Shown piece by piece: positions 43,064 to 54,335 of a DNA stretch of 64,000 nt. Positions within the stretch are counted from its first letter, which is position 1; the number at the start of each line of letters is the position of its first letter. A model generated the notes under the pieces. It was not told the origin of the DNA, searched no databases, and saw only the letters and a program-made list of their open reading frames with translations. The stretch comes from Scolanthus callimorphus (taxonomy: Eukaryota; Cnidaria; Anthozoa; Actiniaria; Edwardsiidae). The position numbers were made by a program, and so were the translations under genes. The DNA lies in assembly GCA_033964015.1 (NCBI GenBank), contig CM066919.1, forward strand, positions 29,541,459-29,605,458, in the 5' to 3' direction.

Positions 43064-44996
43064 TTTTGTATGTATTTATAAAATTGTTGAAAACGTTTTG
43101 CTATAATAATAAGGCTTGCTACTAGACAAAATCAAGACCGGCCTGGATCGAGACCGAATCGATTTTACTACAATATATCACAACTCATTTGGTCTCACCA
43201 TGGGTGTTTTCAAAAAGCGACGGACAGTGGGGGCGGGGGCGCTCATGGCCCTCTCCCACCCCCTCCCATAGCTCCCCCTTTCCATCAGTATTTGAGAAAC
43301 TCATCTGATACATTAACTTATCGGATTTACCCGAATATATTGCAGTCCACACATAAAACGAAAATCATGTTTCGGCCTACAGTATGGCCGGCGCCTTTCA
43401 ATGGATTCATTCCAAAGCGTTTCTGCAGCACACATATTTGTTTAAAAACGCTGCTTCGAAGGTTAAAACTCTAAGATTTTATGATGCCATAGATCATATC
43501 CGCTTTCATTTGACTGGTGAGACTGGGCCAATACACCCGGGATCTCTATAAACTCAGTCAGTCGCCATTTTGTTAGCCTAGTAACATTCCGAGTCGGAGA
43601 ATGTATCCATTTCTATCGACTTGTTAATAGAATATCACTGCAATTGAATTCAGTAACTCAAGTATCAAACTTTGTTCTTGGCTCGTTATTTGGACATTTC
43701 TATACATAACTCTTTGATTTTTCTTTTCACGAACAAAAATATCCGTAGAGAAAGTTTGGCGAAAACCTGGCGAAGGGCTAGCTGAAATTTATAGTCGGGA
43801 GAAACTCTATGTTCTCAAGCGGTTGGCGCCTCTAGACGGTCGGTCCTATGAGAGGGCATTTCTATCAAATATATCAAAAATATAAACGTTTTGTGAGTGT
43901 TGTTGGCTTTAATGTTTCTATATTTTAGAAAGCAATGGAATCGGAGAAAAGCGGTAAATGCCGTTTCAAGAAAAATCTCCCATATTTCATTTCAATTTTT
44001 CCAAGATAACAGTACATGTGAAATTAACTGACTTCTCATGATAACACGCATAATCAGAACTTCACAAGCTCAGCATCTTTAAGACTTTATGGTCACATAT
44101 CAGATAAAACGTCATATTTGTTTTGGCTTTTTGTGCAAGCTGTTACCACCTATTAAGGTACAGCCTTTTACTCTTCGTGTTATCTTAAATAGTTTTTATT
44201 CTAAATATTCAGCACGTCAGGGTATGACCAAGCTGTGAAATTATCTCGTGTTTAGTTTCTGTTACACAGTGTTAGATGCCTGACATATCGATACAGTATA
44301 CCATTTCATCTTTCGCAAAAGCAAATCTCTGAATATTCCAAGGAGAAATTCCAGGAGAATTTCACACATACAAGTATCACTCCCTTGGCTAAAATATTAA
44401 TGATCTTAAGTACTTCCCTATTTTACGTAATTGCATTAGGAACTCGCGTTGGTTTAATCCAATAAATATTTCATGTTCAGATGCGTTTACAATGCTGCGA
44501 AGAAGTCACATCAAGTATTACATATCAACCGCTGCCTTGTTAGATTGCGGTTCTAGACGTTTCTCCTTGTCCAAAGTAGAGCACTTCAAACAGTTACTCG
44601 CATCTGATTAAGTCTTGAGTACCAATGAATACCAAGAAAAAGCTAGTATTTCGAGCTCTAAATGCACGCCATTTACAAGTCCACTGAACCAATTTAGACA
44701 TGCAAAAGTGATGACATTCCCCATTTTGTAATAGCCCCTACTCTTGTGGGTTACACCATAGCACCCAACTGACACTTTAGCAAATATTTGTACTTTTGAA
44801 ATCAATTCTAATTAACCAGAGAAATAGAGCATATTACCTAACTACTGCGCAAGCGTGGAACATAAGGCGAAGTTTCTTTAATAGCCACAACATTTTAGTG
44901 AACTCTTTCACATTGGACGTGAACCACCACTAACTAGATCAGTGGCGGGGCCTCGGTTAGCAACTAACCACCGAGTTGGAATAAATTGGAAAATTC
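43064..44996. other. Gene-free interval
   Basis: No exon could be supported. 43550-43645 is a fragment of the TTAA / CGCCATTTT MITE family (CAGTCGCCATTTTGTTAGCC, CGAGTCGGAGAATG). The remainder is AT-rich and without obvious repeats. Confidence 0.5.
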
Positions 44997-45119
44997 TATA
45001 AGCAGAGAGCGGATGACTTTACAAAGAGGGTGACGAGTTGATGTGATACACAAAAGCCGAATCATGATCCTCAGTCACAAACTCTGATCCTACAGAAGCA
45101 AATAAAACGGTAAGTTGCA
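44997..45119 (+). promoter_or_regulatory. TATA-type promoter and 5'UTR exon of orphan secreted-protein gene
   Basis: TATAAG at 44997-45002 stands about 30 bp before a plausible start region. A consensus donor (ACG|GTAAGT) at 45119/45120 and a TTCGCTTGCAG acceptor at 45418 would remove a 299-bp intron from the 5' leader. The transcription start is inferred. Confidence 0.45.
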
Positions 45120-45435
45120 GACATGAGAAAGAATTTTTGCAAATCACGAACGTCTTAAAGATTACAATACAGATTACACAAAGGCGTTTATACATCAATC
45201 GAAATATCTTTTGACTGTGAGCAATTTTAACAGGAAGTAACAGAGTACGGTGGCTACATGAAAACGATGTCCTAATTCAGAAAAGAGGTGTGAAATGTAC
45301 AAAGTAGGAGGAAAACAAACGTCAATTAAACTGCGCTTGTACTTGTAACGATTAGACACGAAAAGTAAATATACCAAATTAAATCTCCTTTTAATAGCGG
45401 TTCACGTTTCGCTTGCAGAGTGTTATTCAACAATC

Positions 45436-46952
45436 ATGATTGCCGAGATGAATTCCTTTGCTCTTGCCTTCTGTATTTTGACTTTCGTTTCGATGAGAGG
45501 TAAGTTCCTTACATCGTAACTCTACCTATATAGCATCACTGCTACAAAAGATGCGGCGATATGGAACTACAAAGTAACTTACTATTTATATCTTTAGACA
45601 TTTTGCAATGTAAATTTGTTGTTGTCGCGAAAAAAAACTGGTGAAATCGATTCACCTGTCACGAAACTGGTGCGGGCGTGTTGCTACTAAATAATACATT
45701 TTCAGTGCAGGTCAAAGACTTTTTAATCAAACAATATCTAGTAACATATTACGTGATGTTGCGGTAGCATTTCGTGTGTGCGCATGCGCCAACGATGTTG
45801 CCCAATTTAGCCACTATGTTTGAAAACCTCAGAAATACTAAATCAAAATAAACTACCATAATGATACATTATACTAGCCAGAAAGGTTAAACGGTGAACA
45901 AATGATAATAAGAAAATAGCTATTTATATTAAAAATCTAGATATCTACGTCATCACACGCCTTCGTATTTTATGTTTAAATGAATTGCGGCTTTATGCAA
46001 TCCTCATTTTGCTACTCAATTTTGACCAAATTTATGGGCCTAGCAATAAGACAATAAGTTATTGTATTTTGTGTGAAAAAGTCACTAGTACAGGGTTCCC
46101 ACGTTTTCAAGTTTACAAAATTCCAGGACTTTCAAGGACTTTAAAAAAAATTTAATGACCTCTCATAATGAAAAATGCGGATTTTCGCGCATATGAATAT
46201 CGTTTGTTTCAAAGATAGCAGATTGATAGTTTTTATTTACACTCAACATCTTGCAAATTCTTTCTTCAGGAAAATATTTCCATGACTTTTAATGACTTGA
46301 TAGGTTTTTGTAAAAATTCCACATGACTTTCCAGGCCTGGAAAAGGGCATTTCTAAAATCCATGACTTTCAGTTTTCAAGGACCCATGGGAACCCTGTAG
46401 TTTAAAGAAGGTTAAGCGAATGCTTTACTTGAAACAATTCGGTTACACTCATTACAGGTACAAGATTGTACCTGACCTAAAACAGATTAGCATTCAGAAC
46501 TGCGTTTGTGTAAAGCCAACTATGATTGGGCCCAAGAGAAAGCCAATTCGCAGTATAAACTGCTATTTTTCGTAAATAGCATAATTGAACACAAATTCTG
46601 CACTTTTATTTCAAAAGGTGCTGACTCTAGTTTCCCTGAAGCAACAGCCACGCTACAACACGTCACAGAATCTGCAACCATAACGCGACCATCTCTAACT
46701 GCTCCGCTACAACAACCAATCGACCCTAAACAGGCGGCAACGTTCCCCACCCCACACCCCACACAAACAGGTGCCGGGGTCACGTGCGGAAACACAAGAC
46801 TACCACAGATCAATCCTGCGCAGGCGCTATCCCCAGGCCCCGCCGCGCACGCCGTTCCGATGCCGACGAGTGCCACAAGAGGGCCTGGGTTGGTTCATAA
46901 AATAAAGCGAACAAGAAGTCATGAAGACACGACTCAAAACCGTGACGAGTAA
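45436..46952 (+). CDS. Orphan secreted Pro/Thr-rich protein
   Basis: Two coding exons, 45436-45499 and 46618-46952 (AGAG|GTAAGT ... TTCAAAAG|GT, phase 1), encode 132 residues. The first exon is almost exactly a signal peptide (MIAEMNSFALAFCILTFVSM), so the product should enter the secretory pathway. The mature part is rich in Pro, Thr, Ala and Gln (SLTAPLQQPIDPKQAA, TFPTPHPTQTG), has one Cys (GVTCGNTR) and ends with a basic stretch (GLVHKIKRTRSHEDTTQ). KIKR is a possible prohormone-convertase site, but there is no Gly amidation donor. No family is recognised. AATAAA follows at 47004-47009. A hAT-like MITE (46091-46397) lies in the intron. It could be a mucin-like secreted protein, a peptide precursor or a lineage-specific gene. 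Confidence 0.65.
46091..46397. mobile_element. MITE with CAGGGTTCCCA ends
   Basis: Begins CAGGGTTCCCACGTTTTCAA and ends TTCAAGGACCCATGGGAACCCTG, an inverted pair of the type seen on hAT-derived MITEs. Internal sequence is repeats of TTCCAGGACTTTCAAGGACT. A partial copy is at about 10441-10560. No clear 8-bp target duplication was found. Confidence 0.75.
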
Positions 46953-47009
46953 GATTAGTGGCAAAGAAAGTGAAGGAAAAAGATCGTGTTGTACTGTATT
47001 TAAAATAAA

Positions 47010-48188
47010 TGGACAACCACTAGCTCAAAAGCTACAAAATAGCATGCAATTGGTAAAACCCCACATGCCAAGTCTCCATGCCCTTGCAAGAAAAAATGAG
47101 CAGCTATCAATTTTCTACTCTTTTGTAAGTGTTTCTAGTATATGTACATAATTACTGATCGTCTAACGCAGTCAATATGCGGTCATGAAATGTCCCCAGA
47201 AATAAGAAAATGCTGAGGTTATTCTCACATGTGACACTCAATGCATAAACTGCCGCCATAGCAGGCGCGTATCTGTCGCACGCACGTGCGTCCTCGGGAA
47301 GCCAAACTTATACAACAAATGTAAAGCAGAAATGGGGAGTCGAGTTGATTAAAACAAAGGCATTCAAAAAAAATACCGGCCACGCCCCTTCCTGGACTAG
47401 TGGGTTGTTAGAAAGTTCCACGAGCCCGCGGAGCACAGTTTTAAGTGTGAGTGTGTGTTGGGGGGAGGGTGAAGGGGAGAGGGGCAATCACAAGAAAGAT
47501 GCATTCAAAAGCGAAAAGAGAAATACGTAGCAAGTACTTGTCCCACCGAATCAATAAATGACTTTACATTAAAATAGTTCGTTTACATGATTAACTATAT
47601 TACAATGCATGTCATTTGCGTTTTTAATTAAAACCATACGAAACAGGCCGTGAGAGTGATTAATTTAAAGTATAAATTTTAAAAAAATAAGAGAAAATAG
47701 AGCCACTTCGTGGAGCCGTTTGCGTTACCCATTATTATTTATCTATTAAAAAAGAAAAGTTGCTGGAGCGACCTTACTGCTTTGCGAGTTCTCGGATTTA
47801 AAATACAAGCACTGAAAAGAGAGATATAGAATCACAAGAAGTGATCTATAAATATTATTGAGTCATCTCGAACACGTCTCTCACGTCCAGCAAGTCTACT
47901 GGTAATGACGTCATATGGTGTAATGCGACCTTTCCTCAACCTTTTCCTCGTGTCAGAAACTTGACAGGAAACTAGTCTGCGAAAATCTAAAAGATGTACT
48001 CAGAACGCTATATTATGAACAACGAATCGTGCTTCCTCCAAAGCCATCATTTCTTGTCAAGTCCGAACACAGGCAGGTAGACAGACAGATTTTATTGGTT
48101 TTAAACCTTATTTACATTTTTAATATTTACCAAATAAAGCATCTAAATCTAGATCTTCCGGCTCTCATTTACTTTTGTTTTAATTTTA
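47010..48188. other. Gene-free interval between orphan gene and MECR
   Basis: No exon could be supported. On the minus strand an AATAAA at plus 48091-48096 could serve as the MECR polyadenylation signal, about 340 bp past its stop. Confidence 0.45.
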
Positions 48189-48331
48189 GAGCAGATTTCG
48201 TATCAATGAAAAGCCGTGCCGTGACTGCTTCATGAGTCATATCACGTCATGTGATTGGCAGATTGTTTAGGAGAAGGTGAGGTCCTGTGTCATATAGTGA
48301 CCTTGCCTTTTCAGTCATACTAAATCTGCTC
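48189..48331. mobile_element. GAGCAG-type MITE, TA-flanked
   Basis: Starts GAGCAGATTTCGTATCAATG and ends TCAGTCATACTAAATCTGCTC between TA dinucleotides. It is the same terminal family as 30856-31033 with an unrelated interior. It would lie in the MECR 3'UTR if the 48091 polyadenylation signal is used. Confidence 0.78.
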
Positions 48332-48435
48332 TAAAAGACGAAGTATTTTTTTAGAAACAATTCCTTCCCTCTACTCACGTGGGTTAACAAGAAGATTTCT
48401 GAAGTCTCTGCTATTTAAAATCCATATTATGTCTC

Positions 48436-51400
48436 TTACCAGTTGTTCTGGCACATCAGTAGCTGTTTGGAGGTGCTGTAGGGTTCCATGGCTGCCGAGA
48501 CACCCTTGTGGAACTCCTCCAGAGGATGTCTGGTGCAGGGAGGGGGATTAAATTTACCATTTGTGTGCAGCTCACATATTTCTGTGATCATGGCACTTCT
48601 CTTTTCATCTGCAGAATCACAGGAAAGACAGCATAAATAGGTATCACTGGGACATTTTAAAGGCAGAAGGAGGAGGAGGGGGGAGTTATCATTATAGGAC
48701 CCAAGGTCCCAAACAGCAGTGAAAAAACTGTGTAAACGTACTTTTTTTGCTTTTTTTAGTGTAATAACAATTGAACAAATAAAATTTCACTTGATATGAC
48801 TAGTCTTTCATGCTGTTTTAATTTTTGCATCTAAAAGGGAGGTGATTTGCACTTGACAACCCTGAATTTACTATTAAAACACCATTATTATTATGATGAT
48901 GATAATATATAATCCTCAAAATCCAAGTCCCTATTTGGACCTGTTTCAATTGCAATAGCCCATTTCGCGGTTAAAAACACGGCACTGTGGGAAGCCTGTA
49001 TTTAGCACCAAAGAGAGGCTCAAGCGGGCACTGTTTTTTCAAGCGTGTGTGTTGTTCAAATGGCGGAAAGAAAAGTTGAGAAATACATTTTCGCCACTAC
49101 TGGCAGGTAGATCGAAATGACTTGCTACAGTATTTTGGCAAAGGGAAGTGCCCACAGAGAACATTGCCCGCCTGAGCCTCTCTTTGGTGTATACAGGGAT
49201 TTTAACCGCGAAATGGGCTATTCATGTAGATCATCAGCTAGTCCACAGTTGCCCTGTACAACCCTTATAAACCCTGTTTGTTTGGGTTACAATTTCACCA
49301 TTTTTTGCTTAAATCCAGGCTGAGACTTGTCAGTCAGTAGCAAAACATACTTTTTGCATTAACTTTAGTCCATCCTGTCATCCAAAACCCACGAACTCTG
49401 ATGTCTTTGAATATTAGCTGACCCTGAAGAAGAAAACAAAAGTCAAATAAGTCATATGCCTCTTTAGCACAAACTGTCCTGAATTGTGAAAGCGATTGCA
49501 AAGTAATTACACCAAATTATGAGTAAAACCTATCGGAGTGATTACAAAGTAATTGCAAAGCACTCATGACAGTCATCTGATATCTGCTCTATGTGTACCC
49601 CTATTCATTCTACTTACCGTTGGGACCATGAAAGGTTTCTTGGACATTCCTCCGTATGTGACAATGGAGCCTTGTTCCCTAATAAAAAAAAATAGATTTT
49701 TAAAGCCTTTCAGTTTGAAATAAAAATAGTAGAATAACATGAGTATAACAACTATTTCGTTTTCCTGAATGTTTACCTTAACTGTCGGGTCACTTCAGTA
49801 GCACTCTTCCCTCCAACGCAGTTGAGTCCAAGTTTAGGCTGAGGAAGGTCCTGAAAAACAAATCAAGCGAGGGGACCAACTGGCCTTAGTCAGGGGGGCC
49901 AACAAATAAATCAGTCAAGGGTATATCACTGGCTTTAACCAGGGCGACCAAATGGCCATAGTCAGGGGGGGGGGGCATAAGTAAATCAGTTTTAAGGGTA
50001 TAACCAGCTATAGCCAGGGGGATCAAAATATGGCCTTAGTTGGGGGGAGGGGCAAACAAATAAATCACTTTTCAGAATATAACACTGGCTTTAGCCAGGG
50101 AGACCAAATGGCCTTAGTATGACAAGTTGGTTGCCAAGGTGACCAGGATTTTAGTCAGGGGGACCAAAGTGTAAAACCTGGTCACCAAATGATAAGTTGC
50201 ACTTAACAGCGCTTTGCACATAGAATCAAAAATGCAATTTGCTAATACAATCTAATCTATTGTGTAGCTTGCCTCTTACTAGAGCAATTTCTGGTACTAA
50301 CATTGAAAAATCATATGTTTGATTCAAATTATAAACTTTGTAATAATTGCTTGTTTGGAAGCTTGTTACATGTCATGACACTAACAGAGCAAACAGCATT
50401 TTTTGTCACATCAGCTATGGCTCATGCGTCAACATGCATTATAAACAGTGTATGACTATGGACCTTTCTAGTACCTTCATCAGTTTCGACATCTCTGGGG
50501 TTCTACAAAACTCTTCTGTTATTACACGTGTTGCACCAAGTCTTGTTAGCTCCTGCCTCAGCTCCTCTATGTTTGGCCTTTTCAATAAGAATCATGGTGA
50601 ATCATGCTCATTAAGCAATAAAAGTACTTTCCGCGTGCTCTCTGCTTTCTTACAAACATGAGGGAGATGTTAGGAGAACTGATCAAAACTTGAAAGACAC
50701 AAGCCGAAGGCGAGTGTCTTTCAAGTTTTATCAGTTCGACCAACATTCCCCTTACAAAGTTGACCTTCTTTATTATTTCCCCAAGATTTTTTATCTGCAT
50801 AAACCTCAGGTCAATGCCATGAATGAGCTACATATTATATGAGCCCATCTATTCGCACATGACTGTTCATTGGGGGGCTTCAAGGCTGCTACTTATCAAC
50901 AGGGAATTACAATCTGCTGATGTGCTCCTGGCGGTAGTTTCAAGAGCAAGTGTATTTGCAGATCCTGGGGGGTACTCCCTCATGTAAGGTGTATGGGTAT
51001 GCGCCGCCCTTTAGGGTATGTTTTTTGGGCTCCTGAGGTCTGTAGTAGGGTATCATTTTTCGCTTGTTTGGTCGCTGATAGGGTATGTGTTTCAGTATGG
51101 ATACCCAAGTGCAAACAAATTTCCATCAAATTTGTGCTGCAATTAGTGGAAAGACAGTTTATTTTAAAACCTTTTCGTGATTAACAAAATAGCGCTTTGA
51201 TAGCGACCAATTGGACCACCCTGGTGACTAACGGTAGGGTATAAAAAACGAGGATTTTTGGTCTCTAATAGGGTCAGGTTTTCGAGACCTCGGCAGCACA
51301 CCCCTACCCAAAAATCAGTGGAGTACCCCCCCCCCCCCCCCTCCCCCAGGGTTGCAGATGTACCCGTTTTGTCATTACAAGTGACATTCTATCACTATAC

Positions 51401-53589
51401 TTGAATTGTCAACATAACATAAAAGATAAAATAATATATTATGGAGAACATAGAGATAACCTAATAAGTACCTGTCTCTGACAATATTTACAGTCCTGAT
51501 ACCCCAAGCAGCAGCCAGTTGAATGACAGCTCTTCCGACTCCACTATTGCTTCCATTCTGGATAACAGTATCTCCTGGAATGGAATTCAACCAAAAAGGG
51601 TCTCATTGACCACAGAAATAACAGGCCTGTAGGAGGACGGGGTTTCCAGGGATTCAGGGGTTAAGGGGTTCAGGGGTTCTGTTGTTGGAATATTAAATTT
51701 TTACCTGGAGAGAGGTTTTCAAAATCTTTGAGCATTCTATAAGCTGTGCATGGATTGACGCCCATTGTAGCAGCCATTTCAAGAGACACATAATCAGGAA
51801 TCTTGATAAGCTGGTCTTCGGATAAAACATTGTACCTGGACCAGGAACCTGAAATTGACAAAAATATAACAAATAAAATATGACTCACACTTTAAAGAAG
51901 GAGGCAAAGAGAGCAAAGTTGATACATATTTTCACAGTATTACAGCCTAAAGTAAAAACAGCTCTTCTAATATACAGTCCTGCTAGAGCTGGCCTTGGTC
52001 CTGACTCAAAAGGTGTATTTACGTTGCGTTAATCTTTATTGCACCAATATGAAATGTACACACATCTGCTGTTCCACACACCGAGTGAAGCCTCAGCAAG
52101 TATAATAAAGTCACCCTCCTCTACGTTCTTGACATCTTTTCCAGTTTTGACTACCTGGCCAAACCCTTCATTACCAGCTACAGCTGGCAGAGGTGGCCTA
52201 ATACCATATGAACCTGAAAACAAAGAAGACAATAAGAAGATAACGAAATAAAAAGAGAAAAGCTGGTGGGAAAAAAGAAAAAACAATACTTTCCCTACAA
52301 AATCAAAGAGCACAAGTGATATCTATAGACAAATCCATCTGTGAGTGGTGCTCTATCATGCCCCAAGTACCTTGTATCTGGTTGATATCTGCTGGGTTGA
52401 TGGGAGCAGCAATCATTTGAACACCAACAGAAGCTGGACCAATCACATCACGATCAACAAAATCAAGCCTGGTGAGAAAAAATTGAAGTTATCAATGTTT
52501 AATAATATACCTTGTTGAGATTTTCCTTTTTTAAGGAGGCTTTGGGAAGAAAATCTATAGTCATGGCTGGAAAAAGCATCTCAAAATTAGTTCACATGAA
52601 AAGATTGAGATTAAATTAACTTATTAACTCACAACGTTTTCGCATTTGGGGACTAACGAAAAAGAGCGGTTCTCTATTATTCCCCAAGCCTCAATGGGCT
52701 CTGAGTCAATATTGAATCAGAGGCCATGACGGCGAGAGGAACTAGTAGGCCCGGCGTGTTCAATCGTTAAAATCGATAATTGATATTAATCGATACCACT
52801 TGATAAAATTTGCAAATTATATCAGAAATTGATAGAAATCGATAGGGAAATGTCAGTGAGTAATCGATTATCGATTTTTCGATCAAGGCTATCGATTTTA
52901 TCGATTTCATCAATTGATATCAATTTTCCGTCAATGGTAAGACTAGGACACGAGTGTGTGGCATATTCACTATATATAGCTTTTTCATACCATAACAACG
53001 CAGTATGTACGTTGATCATGAATGTACGTTGATTGTGAAATTTCAATACAATCGATATAATCGATAAGTTGATTGGACGAAAATTTGTGAGTATCGATTA
53101 TTATCAATTAGTCGATACACTTGATATCAATTAAGTAATTATTATTGATTGTTATCGATTTATCAATTGGATTTTCGATATCAATTTTTATCGATTGAAC
53201 ACGCCGGGCTAGTAGGTCAGTTTGTATAGCCAAAACGTTTTCTGGTTTGGTCATTTGCCATTTTCTGGCTTTCAAATCCAACACTTTTCGTTACTAGTAG
53301 GCTACAACTTATAGCCTACTAGTAACTCAACCAATCAGAACGCATTGACAATAGACCACTACTAGTGTGATTTGAATATAATTTCGAACAGCCCATTCAT
53401 TTGCGGTGCCGCATTATTTCTTTGCGTGTTTTACCTCAAAACTTTACTTGGGTCTCCAAATTCACCATACACAACCGACTGGGCCTTCACACTTGCAAAC
53501 CTCTTTGCAACGAGGAGCAGGGGAACTGCAGAACCACCAGAATTTTGCAATGATCGCACGAACTTGAAAAGTGGCCTGCAGGCCGCCAT
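48436..53589 (-). CDS. MECR: Mitochondrial trans-2-enoyl-CoA/ACP reductase
   Basis: Ten exons on the minus strand: 53435-53589, 52371-52468, 52082-52213, 51705-51848, 51472-51574, 50475-50577, 49777-49850, 49618-49678, 49351-49423, 48436-48608. Total 1116 nt, 371 residues plus stop; every junction is GT-AG and in phase. Family function: the last, NADPH-dependent reduction of mitochondrial type II fatty-acid synthesis, which feeds lipoic acid formation. Seen: an Arg/Ser-rich N-terminus suited to mitochondrial import ([20 protein letters not shown]), the GroES-like fold ([16 protein letters not shown], where Tyr at about 87 matches the family's catalytic Tyr; [12 protein letters not shown]), the nucleotide-binding stretch ([17 protein letters not shown], about 185-201), [20 protein letters not shown] and C-terminal [11 protein letters not shown]. 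Length equals the usual family length. Three MITEs lie in its introns. The start overlaps an AAAATGGCGGC motif. Confidence 0.95.
48958..49218. mobile_element. TA-flanked MITE in last MECR intron
   Basis: Ends GCCCATTTCGCGGTTAAAAA and TTTTAACCGCGAAATGGGC between TA dinucleotides. Inner arms also pair (AAGAGAGGCTCAAGCGGGCA / TGCCCGCCTGAGCCTCTCTT). No transposase. Confidence 0.82.
49865..50175. repeat. Diverged tandem repeat, ~65-bp unit
   Basis: About five imperfect units built on CAGGGGGACCAAATGGCCTT and AAATAAATCAGT...GGTATAACACTGGCTTTAGC. It lies in the MECR intron between exons 6 and 7. Confidence 0.7.
50660..50762. repeat. Inverted repeat with AAACTTGAAAGACAC hairpin
   Basis: Arms ACTGATCAAAACTTGAAAGACAC and its inverse around the loop AAGCCGAAGGCGA, extended outward by GAACTGAT / ATCAGTTC and ACATGAGGGAGATGTT / AACATTCCCCTT. 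Intronic in MECR. Confidence 0.65.
50964..51351. mobile_element. MITE with 8-bp duplication TTGCAGAT
   Basis: Ends CCTGGGGGGTACTCC and GGAGTACCCCCC...CCAGGG, flanked by the exact 8-mer TTGCAGAT at 50956-50963 and 51352-51359. An 8-bp target duplication suggests hAT-type mobilisation. It lies in MECR intron 5. Confidence 0.85.
52750..53208. mobile_element. MITE with 8-bp duplication CTAGTAGG and many ATCGAT motifs
   Basis: Ends CCCGGCGTGTTCAATCG and CGATTGAACACGCCGGG, flanked by CTAGTAGG at 52742-52749 and 53209-53216. The interior is filled with ATCGAT/TATCGA and AATTGATATCAATT palindromes. It lies in MECR intron 1. Confidence 0.9.
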
Positions 53590-54335
53590 TTTGGAACACT
53601 ATCAGCGGTGAGTACTGCAGGCTCAATATTTGTATTTTGCGCGCGAAAAAATATATAGCAACTATGACATGTTCGCTTCTTCTCTTTTTTGATATTATGG
53701 AGAATTGAATTTACTTTTCTTTGTTAAATTTTATATCTTTTAATAAGGTAGTTTCGAAAGTCATACTTTACATATTTCAAATAATTTGAAACCTCTTGTT
53801 CAGGTATGAAATATTGTTTTCATACGAAAAAGACATTTGTGTGAGCTGAATTTTTTCACTAACGCATTTGAAATTGCAATCTAGAACTAAAAGTAACAGC
53901 TGATTCAACAACGAATTGGTTGAGAATAAAAAGCGGCTCATGTTTTATTCAGTGTATTGGGTTGTTATGGCGATATGGGAAGCCGCCAATTCTATCCTGC
54001 AATCTGATTGGCTAACACATTCGTTAATAAGTGCACAGCTAGAGAAACAAACATGGCGCCAGTTTCTAGCATGGATTACTGGCAAGATTCTGAGTATTTT
54101 TCCGGTTAAATTAGGCACAATTCCTAAGTATGTGTTTATCTACATATCTGTATAGATTTTTGCCATTTGTTTTGCGTTTTCGTGCCAAAAATTGAGCAGT
54201 CGTGAAAGGCGGTGGAAGCTAGTTGACTTCGATGATGTTCTTTACAGTAGGTTGACTTGGATGGGAAAAGGACTCAATTTCGTGTTTGAAGTTTGGTTTA
54301 CGATGTTGACTTTAGAGCTAAAAGCATCTCTAAAC
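53590..54335. promoter_or_regulatory. Shared head-to-head region of MECR and RGS22-like gene
   Basis: The MECR start codon (53589, minus) and the RGS22-like start codon (54336, plus) are 746 bp apart and diverge. A plus-strand donor (AGCG|GTGAGT, 53607/53608) only 18 bp from the MECR ATG could end a 5'UTR exon of the RGS22-like gene, so the two transcripts may start from one bidirectional promoter. An AAAATGGCGGC motif (YY1-like) overlaps the MECR start; CTGATTGGCTA (CCAAT-type) lies at about 54002. Confidence 0.5.

Noticed and set aside
46520..46876. 118-codon minus-strand ORF opposite the orphan secreted-protein exon
   Set aside because: The plus-strand frame has a signal-peptide exon, splice sites and polyadenylation signal; the minus ORF has none.
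50582..51184. ORFs at 50582-50800 and 50993-51184
   Set aside because: They coincide with a hairpin repeat and a hAT-like MITE inside MECR introns.
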